Positions 27,549 to 36,844 of a stretch of DNA of 64,000 bases are shown piece by piece. Origin of the DNA: Fodinibius salsisoli (GTDB taxonomy: Bacteria; Bacteroidota; Rhodothermia; Balneolales; Balneolaceae); NCBI RefSeq assembly GCF_026229185.1, contig NZ_JAGGJA010000004.1, forward strand, positions 186,001-250,000, given 5' to 3'. Position 1 is the first letter of the stretch. Every line of letters starts with the position of its first letter. The translations under genes were made by a program, and so were the position numbers. Below the pieces are notes generated by a model. That model ran no database searches. It had not been told where the DNA came from and saw only the letters and a list, made by a program, of their open reading frames with translations.

Positions 27549-29426
27549 ATGCCTACAGTTGTAGCTTTTGAAACACTTACGGATTTATTTCTAAACCTAT
27601 CTAAGAAATACGCCAACACAGATAAGGTTGCCTTTGCCCGTAAGCCTTCGAATGGGAAACCGTATGAAGAAATTCGCTGGGATGAGGTTTATGATGACGT
27701 CCAAACAATGGCTGCTTATTTGATTAAGCATGGCGTAGAAGCCGGGGATCGGGTGGCCTTGCTGAGCGAAAACCGCTATGAATGGTCTATCGTTGATTTG
27801 GCCTTACAGCTTATTGGCGGGGTGAATGTCTCTCTTTACACTTCGTTGCCTGCTAAGCAATGTGAATACATCCTACAGAATTCCGGGGCTAAGCTTTTCT
27901 TTGTATCAACCGGCATACAGCTTAAGAAGGCCCAGAAAGTGTTTGATAACTGTGAGGAACTCAAGCAGGTTATCGCCTTCGACGAACCCAATGTAGAACG
28001 CTATCTGGATGATCCGTACGTCACTCTTTTTGAAAAAGTGATGGCAGAAGGGCTGAAACTGGTTCCGGAATTAGAAGAAGAAATTCAGCGACGAAGTCAG
28101 GTCGTGGCGCCTGAAGATCTGGCTACGCTTGTTTATACATCGGGCACAACGGGTAAGCCGAAAGGAGCCATGCTGACTCACCGTAATATTGTGAGTAATG
28201 TTAAGGCCGCCCATCAGATGATAGATATTTATGATGAAGATCGGTGCCTTTCCTTTTTGCCTCTGTGCCACTCATTTGAACGGACGGCCGGATACTATGC
28301 AATGATGGCCGGTGGAGCGGAGATTTATTATGCGGAAAGTGTAGATACGGTGGCCAAGAATATGACCGAAGCACGACCAACCATCCTGATTAGTGTTCCC
28401 CGACTATTTGAAAAGATTTATAACTTGGTGACCAAAAGTATTGATGAGGGAACCGCGATTAAACAGAAAATTTTTGAATGGGCACAGTCAGTAGGACAAA
28501 AATACGCCGCCGGACAACGTGGGTTAGTCTCTTTGCAAAAAAAGCTGGCTGATAAACTGGTCTTTGATAAACTGAAAGAGCGAACCGGCGGACGTATTCG
28601 ATTTTTTGTATCGGGTGGGGCCGCTTTGCCTCCCAAAATTGGTGAGTTTTTTATGGGCGCAGGGCTCAACATCCTGGAAGGGTATGGATTGACGGAAACC
28701 TCACCCGTAATGTGCTGTAACACGCTGGGTGATGAACGCATGGGGACCGTTGGTAAGGTGCTGCCCGGGGTAACGGTTGCCATCCAGCGGCTGGAAGACA
28801 GCCAGGTGATTGGGGAGTTGAGTGGCGAAGATTATCCCTCGGATTTTAACTCCGAGCAGGGAGAGATTCTCTGTAAAGGTCCCAATGTGATGAAGGGATA
28901 CTGGAAAAATGATGAGGCCACGGCCGAAATGATTGATTCAGAGGGATACCTGCATACCGGGGATGTGGGCCGGTTTAACAGGGGAAATTTGCAGATTACG
29001 GATCGCATCAAGCATATGATCGTCAATGCCGGCGGAAAGAATATTTACCCGGGCCCGATAGAAGATCTGTTTAAGACCAGCAAATGGATCGATCAGCTGG
29101 TGGTCGTGGGTGAGCGACAGGCTTATATGGCAGCGCTGGTGGTACCAGATTTTGAAGTTCTTGAAGCGCATGCCGAGGTCAAAGACATTGAATATTTGTC
29201 GATGGAGGAACTGATTGGGAAAGAAGAAATCCAAAATATCTACCGGCGCGAAATAAGAAGCTATGCCCATGAGCTGGCCTCCCACGAGAAGATTCGCGAT
29301 TTCCGTCTGGTACCTAATGAGTTTACGGTGGAGACGGGTGAACTGACCCCCACGCTGAAGGTCAAACGGCGCATCATTGAGGAAAAGTATGGCTATTTAA
29401 TTGATGATATCTTTGAAACTGACTAA
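27549..29426 (+). CDS. Long-chain fatty-acid-CoA ligase (AMP-forming, FAA1-type)
   Basis: Activates fatty acids to acyl-CoA through an acyl-adenylate. The 625-residue protein starts at the ATG at 27549. A TTG 48 bases upstream is in frame but would add an unlikely leader. The AMP-binding core shows LVYTSGTTGKPKGAMLTHRN (~196-216, phosphate loop), GYGLTETSPV (~396) and YLHTGDVG. The C-terminal lysine region has KNIYPGPIEDLF, and IKHMIVNAGGKN is close to the long-chain class. Size and motif spacing fit the FAA1/COG1022 group. It precedes a small membrane-protein gene by 37 bases. Confidence 0.94.
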   Translation: MPTVVAFETLTDLFLNLSKKYANTDKVAFARKPSNGKPYEEIRWDEVYDDVQTMAAYLIKHGVEAGDRVALLSENRYEWSIVDLALQLIGGVNVSLYTSLPAKQCEYILQNSGAKLFFVSTGIQLKKAQKVFDNCEELKQVIAFDEPNVERYLDDPYVTLFEKVMAEGLKLVPELEEEIQRRSQVVAPEDLATLVYTSGTTGKPKGAMLTHRNIVSNVKAAHQMIDIYDEDRCLSFLPLCHSFERTAGYYAMMAGGAEIYYAESVDTVAKNMTEARPTILISVPRLFEKIYNLVTKSIDEGTAIKQKIFEWAQSVGQKYAAGQRGLVSLQKKLADKLVFDKLKERTGGRIRFFVSGGAALPPKIGEFFMGAGLNILEGYGLTETSPVMCCNTLGDERMGTVGKVLPGVTVAIQRLEDSQVIGELSGEDYPSDFNSEQGEILCKGPNVMKGYWKNDEATAEMIDSEGYLHTGDVGRFNRGNLQITDRIKHMIVNAGGKNIYPGPIEDLFKTSKWIDQLVVVGERQAYMAALVVPDFEVLEAHAEVKDIEYLSMEELIGKEEIQNIYRREIRSYAHELASHEKIRDFRLVPNEFTVETGELTPTLKVKRRIIEEKYGYLIDDIFETD

Positions 29427-29463
29427 TCCGGAAATACATAGATTACGATAATTCCGTCACCGT

Positions 29464-29946
29464 ATGTCATATCAGGTTTTCTACTGGATTCACATCATTT
29501 CTTATATTTCTTGGCTGCTTGCCTTTGCTCTAAGCATTGCGCTGGCTGCTAAAGTAAGAGGATCCAGAATGTTTGCAGAACAAAAAAGGTATATGCACTT
29601 AGAAAGATTAACCACCAATGTTGGAGCTCATCTGGGAGCCCTCGGTATTTTAATAAGCGGCAGCGCCATGGCCTCAATTTCCAGCGGACCGCAATGGGGC
29701 TGGCTGCCTTTTCAGCTCTATCCGTGGTTGGCTCTCAAGCAGATTATATTTGCTGCCATTTTAGTATTAGTTTTCTTTTCAATCCGGAGAAGCCGAATAG
29801 TAAAGCGGTTGCTAAAGCAAGAAGAAGTGGAAAAGGAATCGACGATGAACCAATGGTCTGCTGCCTACCGTATATCACTGTTGGTATATCTTTTTGTTCT
29901 TATCAACACCTTTCTGGGATTAGTAAAGCCCTATCTTTTAGGTTGA
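29464..29946 (+). CDS. Four-helix membrane protein, unknown
   Basis: 160 residues with four membrane helices (approx. 10-30, 55-75, 85-108 and 135-155), joined by short basic loops. Histidines H10, H46 and H56 lie in or beside helices, as in small CopD/DUF2269-like proteins, but I cannot assign a family with confidence. It follows the acyl-CoA ligase by 37 bases on the same strand and is probably co-transcribed. It is convergent with the DUF1499 gene. Confidence 0.75.
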   Translation: MSYQVFYWIHIISYISWLLAFALSIALAAKVRGSRMFAEQKRYMHLERLTTNVGAHLGALGILISGSAMASISSGPQWGWLPFQLYPWLALKQIIFAAILVLVFFSIRRSRIVKRLLKQEEVEKESTMNQWSAAYRISLLVYLFVLINTFLGLVKPYLLG

Positions 29947-29973
29947 TAATTGAAAAAGATAGAATGTGCTAAT

Positions 29974-30393
29974 TTATGTAGCCAATACTCGTTCCAACTT
30001 TTCCATAAACGTAGATACACGACGCCGATTAACCCCAAGATCGCTGTATCCTTCACGACTGGCACTCTTTATGTGGAGCAGCGTTTGATGGTTATCAGCA
30101 GCAGGAGTGAGTTGGATAGTATAGTCATCCCGAAACAAAAATACTTTAAAGGTGGCTTCAATCCGATAATGGTCCCGATCAATAGAGATTGTTTCAGGTT
30201 TCATTTGTTCTACCACAGAAAGGCAGCTCTCAAAGGTATAATCTATAGAAGCCGGTGTAGACCGGCTGTAGCGGATACAGTTGGGCGAGTCGGGGCAGGG
30301 CGGCAACGGGTTATTCGATAGATCGAGGCTCTCTAAATCGGATGACTCCGATCCAAAGCGTGACAAGAGTGACCGGAAAGAAAAGTTTTTCAA
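29974..30393 (-). CDS. DUF1499 family protein
   Basis: 139 residues with the DUF1499 hallmarks PPCPDSPNCIRYS near residue 31 and REGYSDLGVNRRRVSTFMEKL at the C-terminus; the function of the family is unknown. The only plausible start is a TTG three bases after the stop of the LOG-family gene (no ATG occurs before residue 64), so it is likely coupled to that gene. It is last in a tight same-strand set: cysteine desulfurase, LOG protein, DUF1499. Confidence 0.85.
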   Translation of the reverse strand: MKNFSFRSLLSRFGSESSDLESLDLSNNPLPPCPDSPNCIRYSRSTPASIDYTFESCLSVVEQMKPETISIDRDHYRIEATFKVFLFRDDYTIQLTPAADNHQTLLHIKSASREGYSDLGVNRRRVSTFMEKLERVLAT

Positions 30394-30396
30394 TGA

Positions 30397-30948
30397 TTAG
30401 GGATTTGAGGGTAAAAAGTTAAAGCAATCTTCTATACAATCAGCGATGCGTAAGGATTGCTCATGGTTAGCGTTGATAAAACCCTCATTCATAGCTTGTT
30501 CAATAAATTCGATAAGTTGATTGTAATAGCCATCTATGTTAAAGAGGATAACGGGTTTGTCATGCAAGCCGTGCTGGGCCCAGGTAATAATTTCCATGAG
30601 TTCTTCCAGGGTTCCATATCCACCGGGAAGGGTAATAAAGGCGTCTGCGAGTTCAGCCATAAGGGCTTTACGCTCATGGAGGGTACTGGTGATGTGTCGC
30701 TTGGTCAATAGAGGATGCGCATGATCTTTATCATCAAGAAGAGTGGGAATGACGCCCTGAACTTCTCCACCGCGAGAAAGAGCCCCATCGGCTATTTCAT
30801 TCATGAGTCCAACCGACCCACCACCATAGACTACACCAAAGTTATGGGAGGCCAGCTCTTGACCCAACATTTTGGCTTGCTTGGCGTAAGCAGGGTTGTC
30901 TCCTTTACTGGATCCACAGTAAACGCAGACGCGCTTGGATGGTCCCAT
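30397..30948 (-). CDS. LOG-family protein (TIGR00730; nucleoside 5'-monophosphate phosphoribohydrolase)
   Basis: 183-residue Rossmann-like enzyme of the LONELY GUY family, which splits nucleotide monophosphates (for example cytokinin riboside 5'-monophosphate or AMP) to base plus ribose 5-phosphate. It has VCVYCGSSKGDNP at the N-terminus, YGGGSVGLMNEIAD (~41-54) and the catalytic PGGYGTLEE (108-116). A physiological substrate in bacteria is unsettled, so I do not claim cytokinin synthesis. It begins two bases after the cysteine-desulfurase stop and ends just before the DUF1499 start, a compact operon. Confidence 0.92.
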   Translation of the reverse strand: MGPSKRVCVYCGSSKGDNPAYAKQAKMLGQELASHNFGVVYGGGSVGLMNEIADGALSRGGEVQGVIPTLLDDKDHAHPLLTKRHITSTLHERKALMAELADAFITLPGGYGTLEELMEIITWAQHGLHDKPVILFNIDGYYNQLIEFIEQAMNEGFINANHEQSLRIADCIEDCFNFLPSNP

Positions 30949-30950
30949 CG

Positions 30951-32111
30951 TTATACCTTGGCGGTGCCTGCCATACGGTTCACAACAAGCTCTAACTTTT
31001 CAATCAGGTAGTCGATATCTGCGGGCGTATTATCTTTACCCATGCTGATGCGAATGCTGGAATTGGCCACTTCAGTATCGAGGCCGATATTATTTAGTAC
31101 ATGTGATGGCTCAACGGTTCCTGAGGTACATGCTGAACCGTTGGACACACAGATACCTTCCACATCGAGGTTGAGGAGTAGCATCTCGCCATCAAGTCCG
31201 CCTTCAGTGCCGGTAAAGGCAAGGTTCAGGATATGGGGCACGCCTTGCTCAGGGTCGCCATTGATGCAATAGTTATCTCCAAAAGTCTCATCCAGGCCAC
31301 GGATCAGCTGCTTACGTAGTTTCTTAAAATGTCGGGTATGTTCTTCCATATCAGTCAGAGAAAGTTCAAGTGCTTTGGCGAGTCCAATAATACCCGGCAC
31401 GTTCAGTGTCCCGCCCCGGCGACGTCGTTCCTGGGAACCGCCATGCATCCACGGCAGCCAAGGCGTACCGTGACGCATATAGAGCACACCAATGCCTTTG
31501 GGGCCGTAAATCTTGTGACCACTCATGCTTAGAAAGTCCAGGCCGAGGGTATCCACATCCACCGGAATTTTGCCAATACTTTGTACGGTATCGGAATGGA
31601 AGGGGATACCATGCTCTTTGCAAACTTCCGCAATTTCACTGAGCGGATTAATCGTGCCAATCTCATTATTCACGTGCATGAGCGAAACCATGGCTGTATT
31701 CTCGGTGATAGCATCGGCAACGTTCTCCGCGCGGATAATACCCTTGGCATCAGGCTCTGCATACACTGGTTTGATTCCCTTTCTTTTGAGTGCCTCTGCC
31801 GAGTGAAGTACCGCATGATGCTCCAATGGCGAAGTGATGACTTCCGTTTTGCCCGTTGCATTAACCACGCCCTTGATAGCCGTATTGTCACTCTCGGTGC
31901 CCCCGCTGGTAAAAATAATTTCGGCGGGCTCGGCGCCAATAGCCTCTGCAATGGTCTCTCGTGCTTCTTCTACCGCTACTTTGGCATTATTACCAATCTG
32001 ATGGGCTGAATTGGGATTGCCAAAATGTTCGGTCAGGTAAGGGGTCATCGCTTCCAATACGCGCTGGTCTACCGGCGTAGTGGCAGCGTGGTCGAAATAA
32101 ACGGTTTTCAT
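30951..32111 (-). CDS. Cysteine desulfurase (NifS/IscS-type)
   Basis: PLP enzyme that removes sulfur from cysteine for Fe-S clusters, tRNA thiolation and related uses. Of 386 residues, the N-terminus is VYFDHAATTPVD. LEHHA holds H99, which stacks on PLP. The Schiff-base lysine is K200 in MSGHKIYGPKG. The persulfide cysteine is C328 in SNGSACTSG. The long loop with the catalytic cysteine makes it group I (IscS/NifS) rather than SufS. It is first in an operon with LOG and DUF1499 genes. No scaffold gene (iscU) is adjacent, suggesting a role in tRNA or general sulfur transfer. Confidence 0.94.
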   Translation of the reverse strand: MKTVYFDHAATTPVDQRVLEAMTPYLTEHFGNPNSAHQIGNNAKVAVEEARETIAEAIGAEPAEIIFTSGGTESDNTAIKGVVNATGKTEVITSPLEHHAVLHSAEALKRKGIKPVYAEPDAKGIIRAENVADAITENTAMVSLMHVNNEIGTINPLSEIAEVCKEHGIPFHSDTVQSIGKIPVDVDTLGLDFLSMSGHKIYGPKGIGVLYMRHGTPWLPWMHGGSQERRRRGGTLNVPGIIGLAKALELSLTDMEEHTRHFKKLRKQLIRGLDETFGDNYCINGDPEQGVPHILNLAFTGTEGGLDGEMLLLNLDVEGICVSNGSACTSGTVEPSHVLNNIGLDTEVANSSIRISMGKDNTPADIDYLIEKLELVVNRMAGTAKV

Positions 32112-32360
32112 CTTCGAGTTTTAATTATTAGAAATTACCCCAGTAAGATATCGAAATTTGGATAGAAAAACAGGTAGGTACTTCCTGTAAAATGAAGACT
32201 CATAAGAATGTGAAAGACAGAAAAGTTATGGCTCAACTTTTTTAGGCTACTTGCTTCAGTAAAGATAATTATGCATGTTAGCATCGGCTTTAAGAATCTA
32301 TAGCCCTCTCTTTACGGTCGATAGATTCGTTCTTTTTAACAACTTCAAGTTTCTGATAGC

Positions 32361-32861
32361 ATGTCGCTCGAGTCGGATATTCTTAATTCTGGTTACAAAA
32401 CAATGGCTGTTTCGTGCATCATTGAATACAAAAATAAGATATTGCTTTTGCGGAGGAATAAAGAGCCACATGATAAATTATACTGCCCTGTAGGTGGAAA
32501 GGTAGAAGCTTTTGAAAGTCCCAAAGAGGCTGTAATGAGAGAAGTAGAAGAAGAGACCGGACTGAAAGTTAAAGATCCAAACCTTGCAGGGATTATGGTG
32601 GAGACTTCACCTACAAAATTTAACTGGATCAGCTTTATCTATTATCATAAGCTACCGCAGAAGGTTACACTCCAACGGATGGATACAGTAGAAGGGCATC
32701 TGGAATGGGTGCCTTGGGCGGGTATCGCTGATCTTCCTGTGCCGGAAACCGATCCTCCCATTTATAAAAAAGTGCGAGAACAGAAACCGTTTGTATACAA
32801 TGTAGAGTATGATATGTCTGGCTCTCTTACTTCAATGTCTAATGAGATTAACGATACCTGA
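32361..32861 (+). CDS. NUDIX hydrolase
   Basis: 166-residue diphosphate hydrolase. The Nudix box GKVEAFESPKEAVMREVEEE with the following TGL occupies ~46-68 and fits Gx5Ex7REUxEExGU exactly, so the Mg2+ glutamates are present. N-terminal strands (AVSCIIEYKNKILLLRR) and the WVPWAGIADLPVPETDPPI region suit the MutT/ADP-ribose superfamily. The substrate is unknown. It stands alone on the + strand, convergent with PhzF (24 bases between stops) and divergent from the cysteine desulfurase. Confidence 0.9.
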   Translation: MSLESDILNSGYKTMAVSCIIEYKNKILLLRRNKEPHDKLYCPVGGKVEAFESPKEAVMREVEEETGLKVKDPNLAGIMVETSPTKFNWISFIYYHKLPQKVTLQRMDTVEGHLEWVPWAGIADLPVPETDPPIYKKVREQKPFVYNVEYDMSGSLTSMSNEINDT

Positions 32862-32885
32862 TGGTTTTTTAAAGCCTTCTATTAC

Positions 32886-33680
32886 TCAGAGCTCCAGGAA
32901 GACCGTTCCCTGTGAAAATGTTCTGGCCGTTCCTCCAATATAAACGCGATCTTCCCGATATTCACAAAACAGGATGCCGTGTCGCTCGGAAAGTTGATAT
33001 GCGTTTAGGCTCTTCTTATCCAACTTGTTGGCCCAATAGGGAATTAGCGAACAGTGGGCGGAACCGGTCACCGGGTCTTCAAAAATAGGAGACTGGGGCG
33101 TGAAGTATCGGGATACGAAATCAGCTTTCTGTCCTGGAGCGGTTACTGCAATTCCACCGGGATCCAGATTGATGGCTTCTAAGGCGCGCTTATCCGGAGA
33201 TAACTTCCTGATCTGTTCCTCATCTTCATAAATCAACACATAATCTCTGCTTTTAAACACGTCTACCGGCGGTATATTGAGACTTTGACTGATAATATCT
33301 GGCAAAGACGACGTGCTTGGCATCCGTGAGGGGAAATCAAGATAGTATCGTCCGTCCCCATGCAATACCTGTAACGGTCCGCTATTGGATTGTAACCGAA
33401 TGGTGCTCCTATTGTAATCCAGATGATGCCACAACACATGCGCTGAGGCCAGCGTCGCATGTCCACACAGATCCATTTCTATGCGGGGCGTAAACCACTT
33501 GATGGCTTGGGGTTCAGCCCCATCAAACAGAACAAAGGCGGTCTCGGGCAGAGCATTTTCGGATGCGATCTGTTGCATCGATCCGCTTGGAATATTTTCT
33601 TGCAGCAGACAAACCGCAGCCGGATTGCCACCAAATTGTTGGTCGGTGAATGCATCAACGACAAATTGTTGAATCTCCAT
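32886..33680 (-). CDS. PhzF-family isomerase/epimerase-like protein
   Basis: 264-residue PhzF fold (two-lobed, diaminopimelate epimerase-like). The catalytic glutamate is E46 in NALPETAFVL. FTPRIEMDLCGHATLASAH and DPVTGSAHCSLIPYW are the other family motifs. No phenazine genes are nearby, so this is most likely one of the many housekeeping homologues of unknown substrate. It lies 39 bases downstream of the PLP decarboxylase on the same strand. The divergent MocR regulator could control both. Confidence 0.9.
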   Translation of the reverse strand: MEIQQFVVDAFTDQQFGGNPAAVCLLQENIPSGSMQQIASENALPETAFVLFDGAEPQAIKWFTPRIEMDLCGHATLASAHVLWHHLDYNRSTIRLQSNSGPLQVLHGDGRYYLDFPSRMPSTSSLPDIISQSLNIPPVDVFKSRDYVLIYEDEEQIRKLSPDKRALEAINLDPGGIAVTAPGQKADFVSRYFTPQSPIFEDPVTGSAHCSLIPYWANKLDKKSLNAYQLSERHGILFCEYREDRVYIGGTARTFSQGTVFLEL

Positions 33681-33719
33681 GATACTATTTTTTCGAATTT
33701 GAATTAAATTTGGATGGTT

Positions 33720-35210
33720 TTATTCTTCTTCAGATAAAAATGCTTCGCCCAGCACGTCTTCGCCTATAGCCACTGAGGTTTCAATCAGCTTGATCAGATC
33801 TTTCTGTTTGGTACGATGGTTGGTTATGCTGACCCTAATAACATATTGCCCCTCCAGAAAAGTATAGGTTGGAGCAGCCACGCCGGACTCATGGAGGCGC
33901 ATCAACAGCTCTTTGTTGAGCCGGTTGAGGTTAAAGCCATCCAGCTGCCCCGGATTAAACCGGTAGCAAACAATATTCATCGGGATGCCGGCCATGAGCT
34001 CCAGGTTCGGATTTTCTTTGACCAGTGATCCCAAGTATGACGCCTGGGTTATATTTTGGGTGATGAGTTTGCGATACTTTTCAATTCCATGTTCTTTCAG
34101 CGACATCCAGACCTTCAGTGCTTTAAAGCCCCGGGACAACTCCATCCCGAAGTGTGAAAAGGTTTCGGGACCCGCTGCAAGTCCCCGGTCATGAGCTGTC
34201 AGATAATCAGCCTCCGTTGTAAAGGCTGCCCGGTGTATTTCAGCATTGCGGACCAACACACAGCCCACTTCATACGGCATGTACATCCACTTGTGCAGAT
34301 CAAAGGCGATGCTGTCGGCCTGTTCCAAGGACCGCAGTTTGTCTTCGTAAGCCGGAACCATTTTAGCCAGGGCACCGAAGGCACCATCCACATGGAACCA
34401 GAGGTCAAACTCCCGAGCGATGGTAAGAAGCTCATCCATCGGATCGATGGCGCCAGTGTTCACCGTCCCCGCATTGCCAATAATGCAAAAGGGCGTATAG
34501 CCCTCCTGTTGATCCCGGATAATCTGCTCTTTCAGGGCATCCGTTTTCATTTGATACCGCTCGTCAACCGGAATTTCCCGCAGTTGGTTATGTCCAAGAC
34601 CGATAACTTCCATTGCTTTGACAATACAGTTGTGGGTCTCGCTACTGCAGTAAGCCGTAAGTTTGCCATCCGTTGCATCCACTCCACCAGCTTTGATGGC
34701 ATCTGAAGCGGTATTGCGTGCCACAAGCAGTGCCGTAATATTGGCCATACTCGCGCCACTGAGCAGTATACCACTGGAATCGGAAGGATAACCCAGCAGC
34801 TGTTTGCACCAGTCCAGCACCTGCCTTTCAACATACATGGCGCTGTGTTCGCCAATTCCCACATTGGGATTCATAACGCTGGCCAGCAGTTCTGACAGGG
34901 CTCCCAGAGCCGTACCGTTCCCTTCTACCCATCCGAAAAAACGGGGATGAATATTTCCTTTGGGATAGGGAAAAATATTCTTTTTGAATTCTTGGTAGAC
35001 CGCATTGGGATCGCTTGGCCCTTGAGGCATAGCCTGCTTTAAATTTTCTTTTACGTCGGCTGGCACTCCCTTCCAAACCGGCTGGTCATCGAGATCTTTA
35101 AGATAATCAACCATATCTTCGATGATTTGATGTCCCAGCTCCCGGATGGTATTCCAGTCCTGGGGATCTAGGTCTATCTCTTGTTCTGTAGTCGTTTTAG
35201 TTTTTTCCAT
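33720..35210 (-). CDS. Group II PLP-dependent amino-acid decarboxylase (aromatic/tyrosine type)
   Basis: Decarboxylates an L-amino acid, most likely aromatic, by the DOPA-decarboxylase fold. From the ATG at 35210 it has 496 residues; an in-frame GTG 24 bases upstream is an alternative start. Key residues: H193 in SSETHNCIVKAM (stacks on PLP), D275 in WFHVDGAFGALA, and the Schiff-base lysine K307 in IAFDLHKWMYMP. NIHPRFFGWVEGNG and MNPNVGIGEHSAMYVE lie in the N-terminal substrate region. The same fold covers tyrosine, tryptophan, glutamate and diaminobutyrate decarboxylases and aldehyde synthases, so substrate is inferred only. It is divergent from a MocR regulator and followed by PhzF. Confidence 0.88.
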   Translation of the reverse strand: MEKTKTTTEQEIDLDPQDWNTIRELGHQIIEDMVDYLKDLDDQPVWKGVPADVKENLKQAMPQGPSDPNAVYQEFKKNIFPYPKGNIHPRFFGWVEGNGTALGALSELLASVMNPNVGIGEHSAMYVERQVLDWCKQLLGYPSDSSGILLSGASMANITALLVARNTASDAIKAGGVDATDGKLTAYCSSETHNCIVKAMEVIGLGHNQLREIPVDERYQMKTDALKEQIIRDQQEGYTPFCIIGNAGTVNTGAIDPMDELLTIAREFDLWFHVDGAFGALAKMVPAYEDKLRSLEQADSIAFDLHKWMYMPYEVGCVLVRNAEIHRAAFTTEADYLTAHDRGLAAGPETFSHFGMELSRGFKALKVWMSLKEHGIEKYRKLITQNITQASYLGSLVKENPNLELMAGIPMNIVCYRFNPGQLDGFNLNRLNKELLMRLHESGVAAPTYTFLEGQYVIRVSITNHRTKQKDLIKLIETSVAIGEDVLGEAFLSEEE

Positions 35211-35328
35211 TGTAAAACTGGTTGTTTTAATCACAAATTAGCTTTCGCTTGTTTCTTGACTGAATATGACGGATCTTCTGAAAAGAAAACAGATTCAGAT
35301 TTTAGAAATATGACCATATCAGATAGCA

Positions 35329-36771
35329 ATGGCAGACTCTCTGAAAAATACCAGTGACGATCTTTTTCTGTACGAACATATTGCCCGAACCATCGAAAAA
35401 AGCATCCAAAAAGGGGCTTTACAAGTAGGCGATAAACTGGATTCGGTACGAATGTTGAGCCAGAAAATGGATGTCAGTATGAGCACAGTCTACAATGCCT
35501 ACTACGAGCTGGAGGCCAAGGGACTTATTGAGTCCAGGCCGCGCTCCGGATATTACGTAAAATTTATTCCGAATCATGAGCTCCGGGCTCCGGACTTCCG
35601 GAACCATACGGTGGATGTGCAGGAAATCACCAACCGTGAAATCATAGATGAAGTGATTCAGCAATCCATTACGGACGATTATCTCGAACTGTCAACAGCC
35701 GTTCCGGCACCAGAGTTGCTCCCTCTGAAAAAGATTAAACGAAGCATACAGGCGGCCTATAGGAATGATCCGGAGAACGGCATCCGCTACGAACATCACC
35801 GCGGAAATCCCGGGCTGCGAAGGCTGATCAGTAAACAGGCCATCAGCTGGAATCGTACCTTTCACGAAGATGATATAATCGTCACGGCTGGATGTATGGA
35901 AGCGTTGTCAGTGAGCCTCCGGGCGGTTACCAGTCCGGGTGATACGGTTGTCATTGAGAGTCCCACATATTACGGCCTGTTCCAGCTTCTGGACAGCATG
36001 AATCTAAATGTGATTGAAATTCCTGGCCGCCCTGACGAAGGTATCAATCCGGACAGGCTGGCAGAGGTACTCAAAGAAAACGAGGTACAGGCTGTGGTGT
36101 TAATTCCCAATTTCAATAATCCACTGGGCAGCTGCATACCCGACGAAGCCAAGCAGCAAATTGTGGACTTGGTGGCTCAGCATGAAATTCCTCTCATCGA
36201 AGATGATATTTATGGCGAGCTGTTTTATGGGGACCATCGCCCGAAGACCTGCAAGACGTACGACGAGGAAGGCTGGGTTATTTACTGCTCCTCCTTTTCT
36301 AAAACCCTGGCACCGGGCTATCGCATCGGATGGTGTATCCCCGGCAGGTTTAATAAGGATGTGTACTATCAAAAGTATATTAACAGCGTATCAGGCCCTA
36401 CGATTACGCAAAAAACCATTGCTCATTTTCTGGAAAACGGTCGCTACGACCTGCACCTAAAACGACTCCGCAAAGCCTTGCATATTCAATGCCTCAAATA
36501 TTCTAAAGCAATAACTGATTCCTTTCCGGACAGTACGCGCATCACCCAGCCCAAAGGTGGCTTTGTACTTTGGATAGAACTGGATGAACATATCAACGCA
36601 GTTGAGCTTTACAGGAAGGCGATGAAGCAGCATATCAGCATATCACCGGGACACATTTTCTCCACCGGGGATCGATATCAGCATTTTATCCGGATTAGTT
36701 TTGGGAAACCCTATAGTGAAAATGTAGATCAAGGGTTGAAAGAATTGGGAAATTTAATCAAAACTCTTTAG
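35329..36771 (+). CDS. MocR/GabR-type regulator (GntR domain fused to aminotransferase)
   Basis: 480-residue PLP-sensing transcription factor. The GntR winged helix covers ~12-80 (VRMLSQKMDVSMSTVYNAYY, then GLIESRPRSGYYV). A class I aminotransferase-like domain covers ~120-475 with IEDDIYGELFY and Schiff-base lysine K325 in CSSFSKTLAPGYRIGW. The PLP site is intact, so it can probably bind PLP or form an external aldimine. Divergent placement, 118 bases from a PLP decarboxylase, strongly suggests it controls that gene and PhzF. It is on the same strand as the VOC gene and pgk, but gaps of 73 and 158 bases separate them. Confidence 0.9.
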   Translation: MADSLKNTSDDLFLYEHIARTIEKSIQKGALQVGDKLDSVRMLSQKMDVSMSTVYNAYYELEAKGLIESRPRSGYYVKFIPNHELRAPDFRNHTVDVQEITNREIIDEVIQQSITDDYLELSTAVPAPELLPLKKIKRSIQAAYRNDPENGIRYEHHRGNPGLRRLISKQAISWNRTFHEDDIIVTAGCMEALSVSLRAVTSPGDTVVIESPTYYGLFQLLDSMNLNVIEIPGRPDEGINPDRLAEVLKENEVQAVVLIPNFNNPLGSCIPDEAKQQIVDLVAQHEIPLIEDDIYGELFYGDHRPKTCKTYDEEGWVIYCSSFSKTLAPGYRIGWCIPGRFNKDVYYQKYINSVSGPTITQKTIAHFLENGRYDLHLKRLRKALHIQCLKYSKAITDSFPDSTRITQPKGGFVLWIELDEHINAVELYRKAMKQHISISPGHIFSTGDRYQHFIRISFGKPYSENVDQGLKELGNLIKTL

Positions 36772-36844
36772 TTCTAAGGTGTACATAGCTCAGAATGAAG
36801 AAGGAAGGGGATAAAAATATCAGGAAGATTTTAAGTGTAATCCC

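Noticed and set aside
32886-33680. Phenazine biosynthesis locus based on PhzF
   Set aside because: No other phz genes are nearby; most PhzF homologues are not in phenazine pathways.
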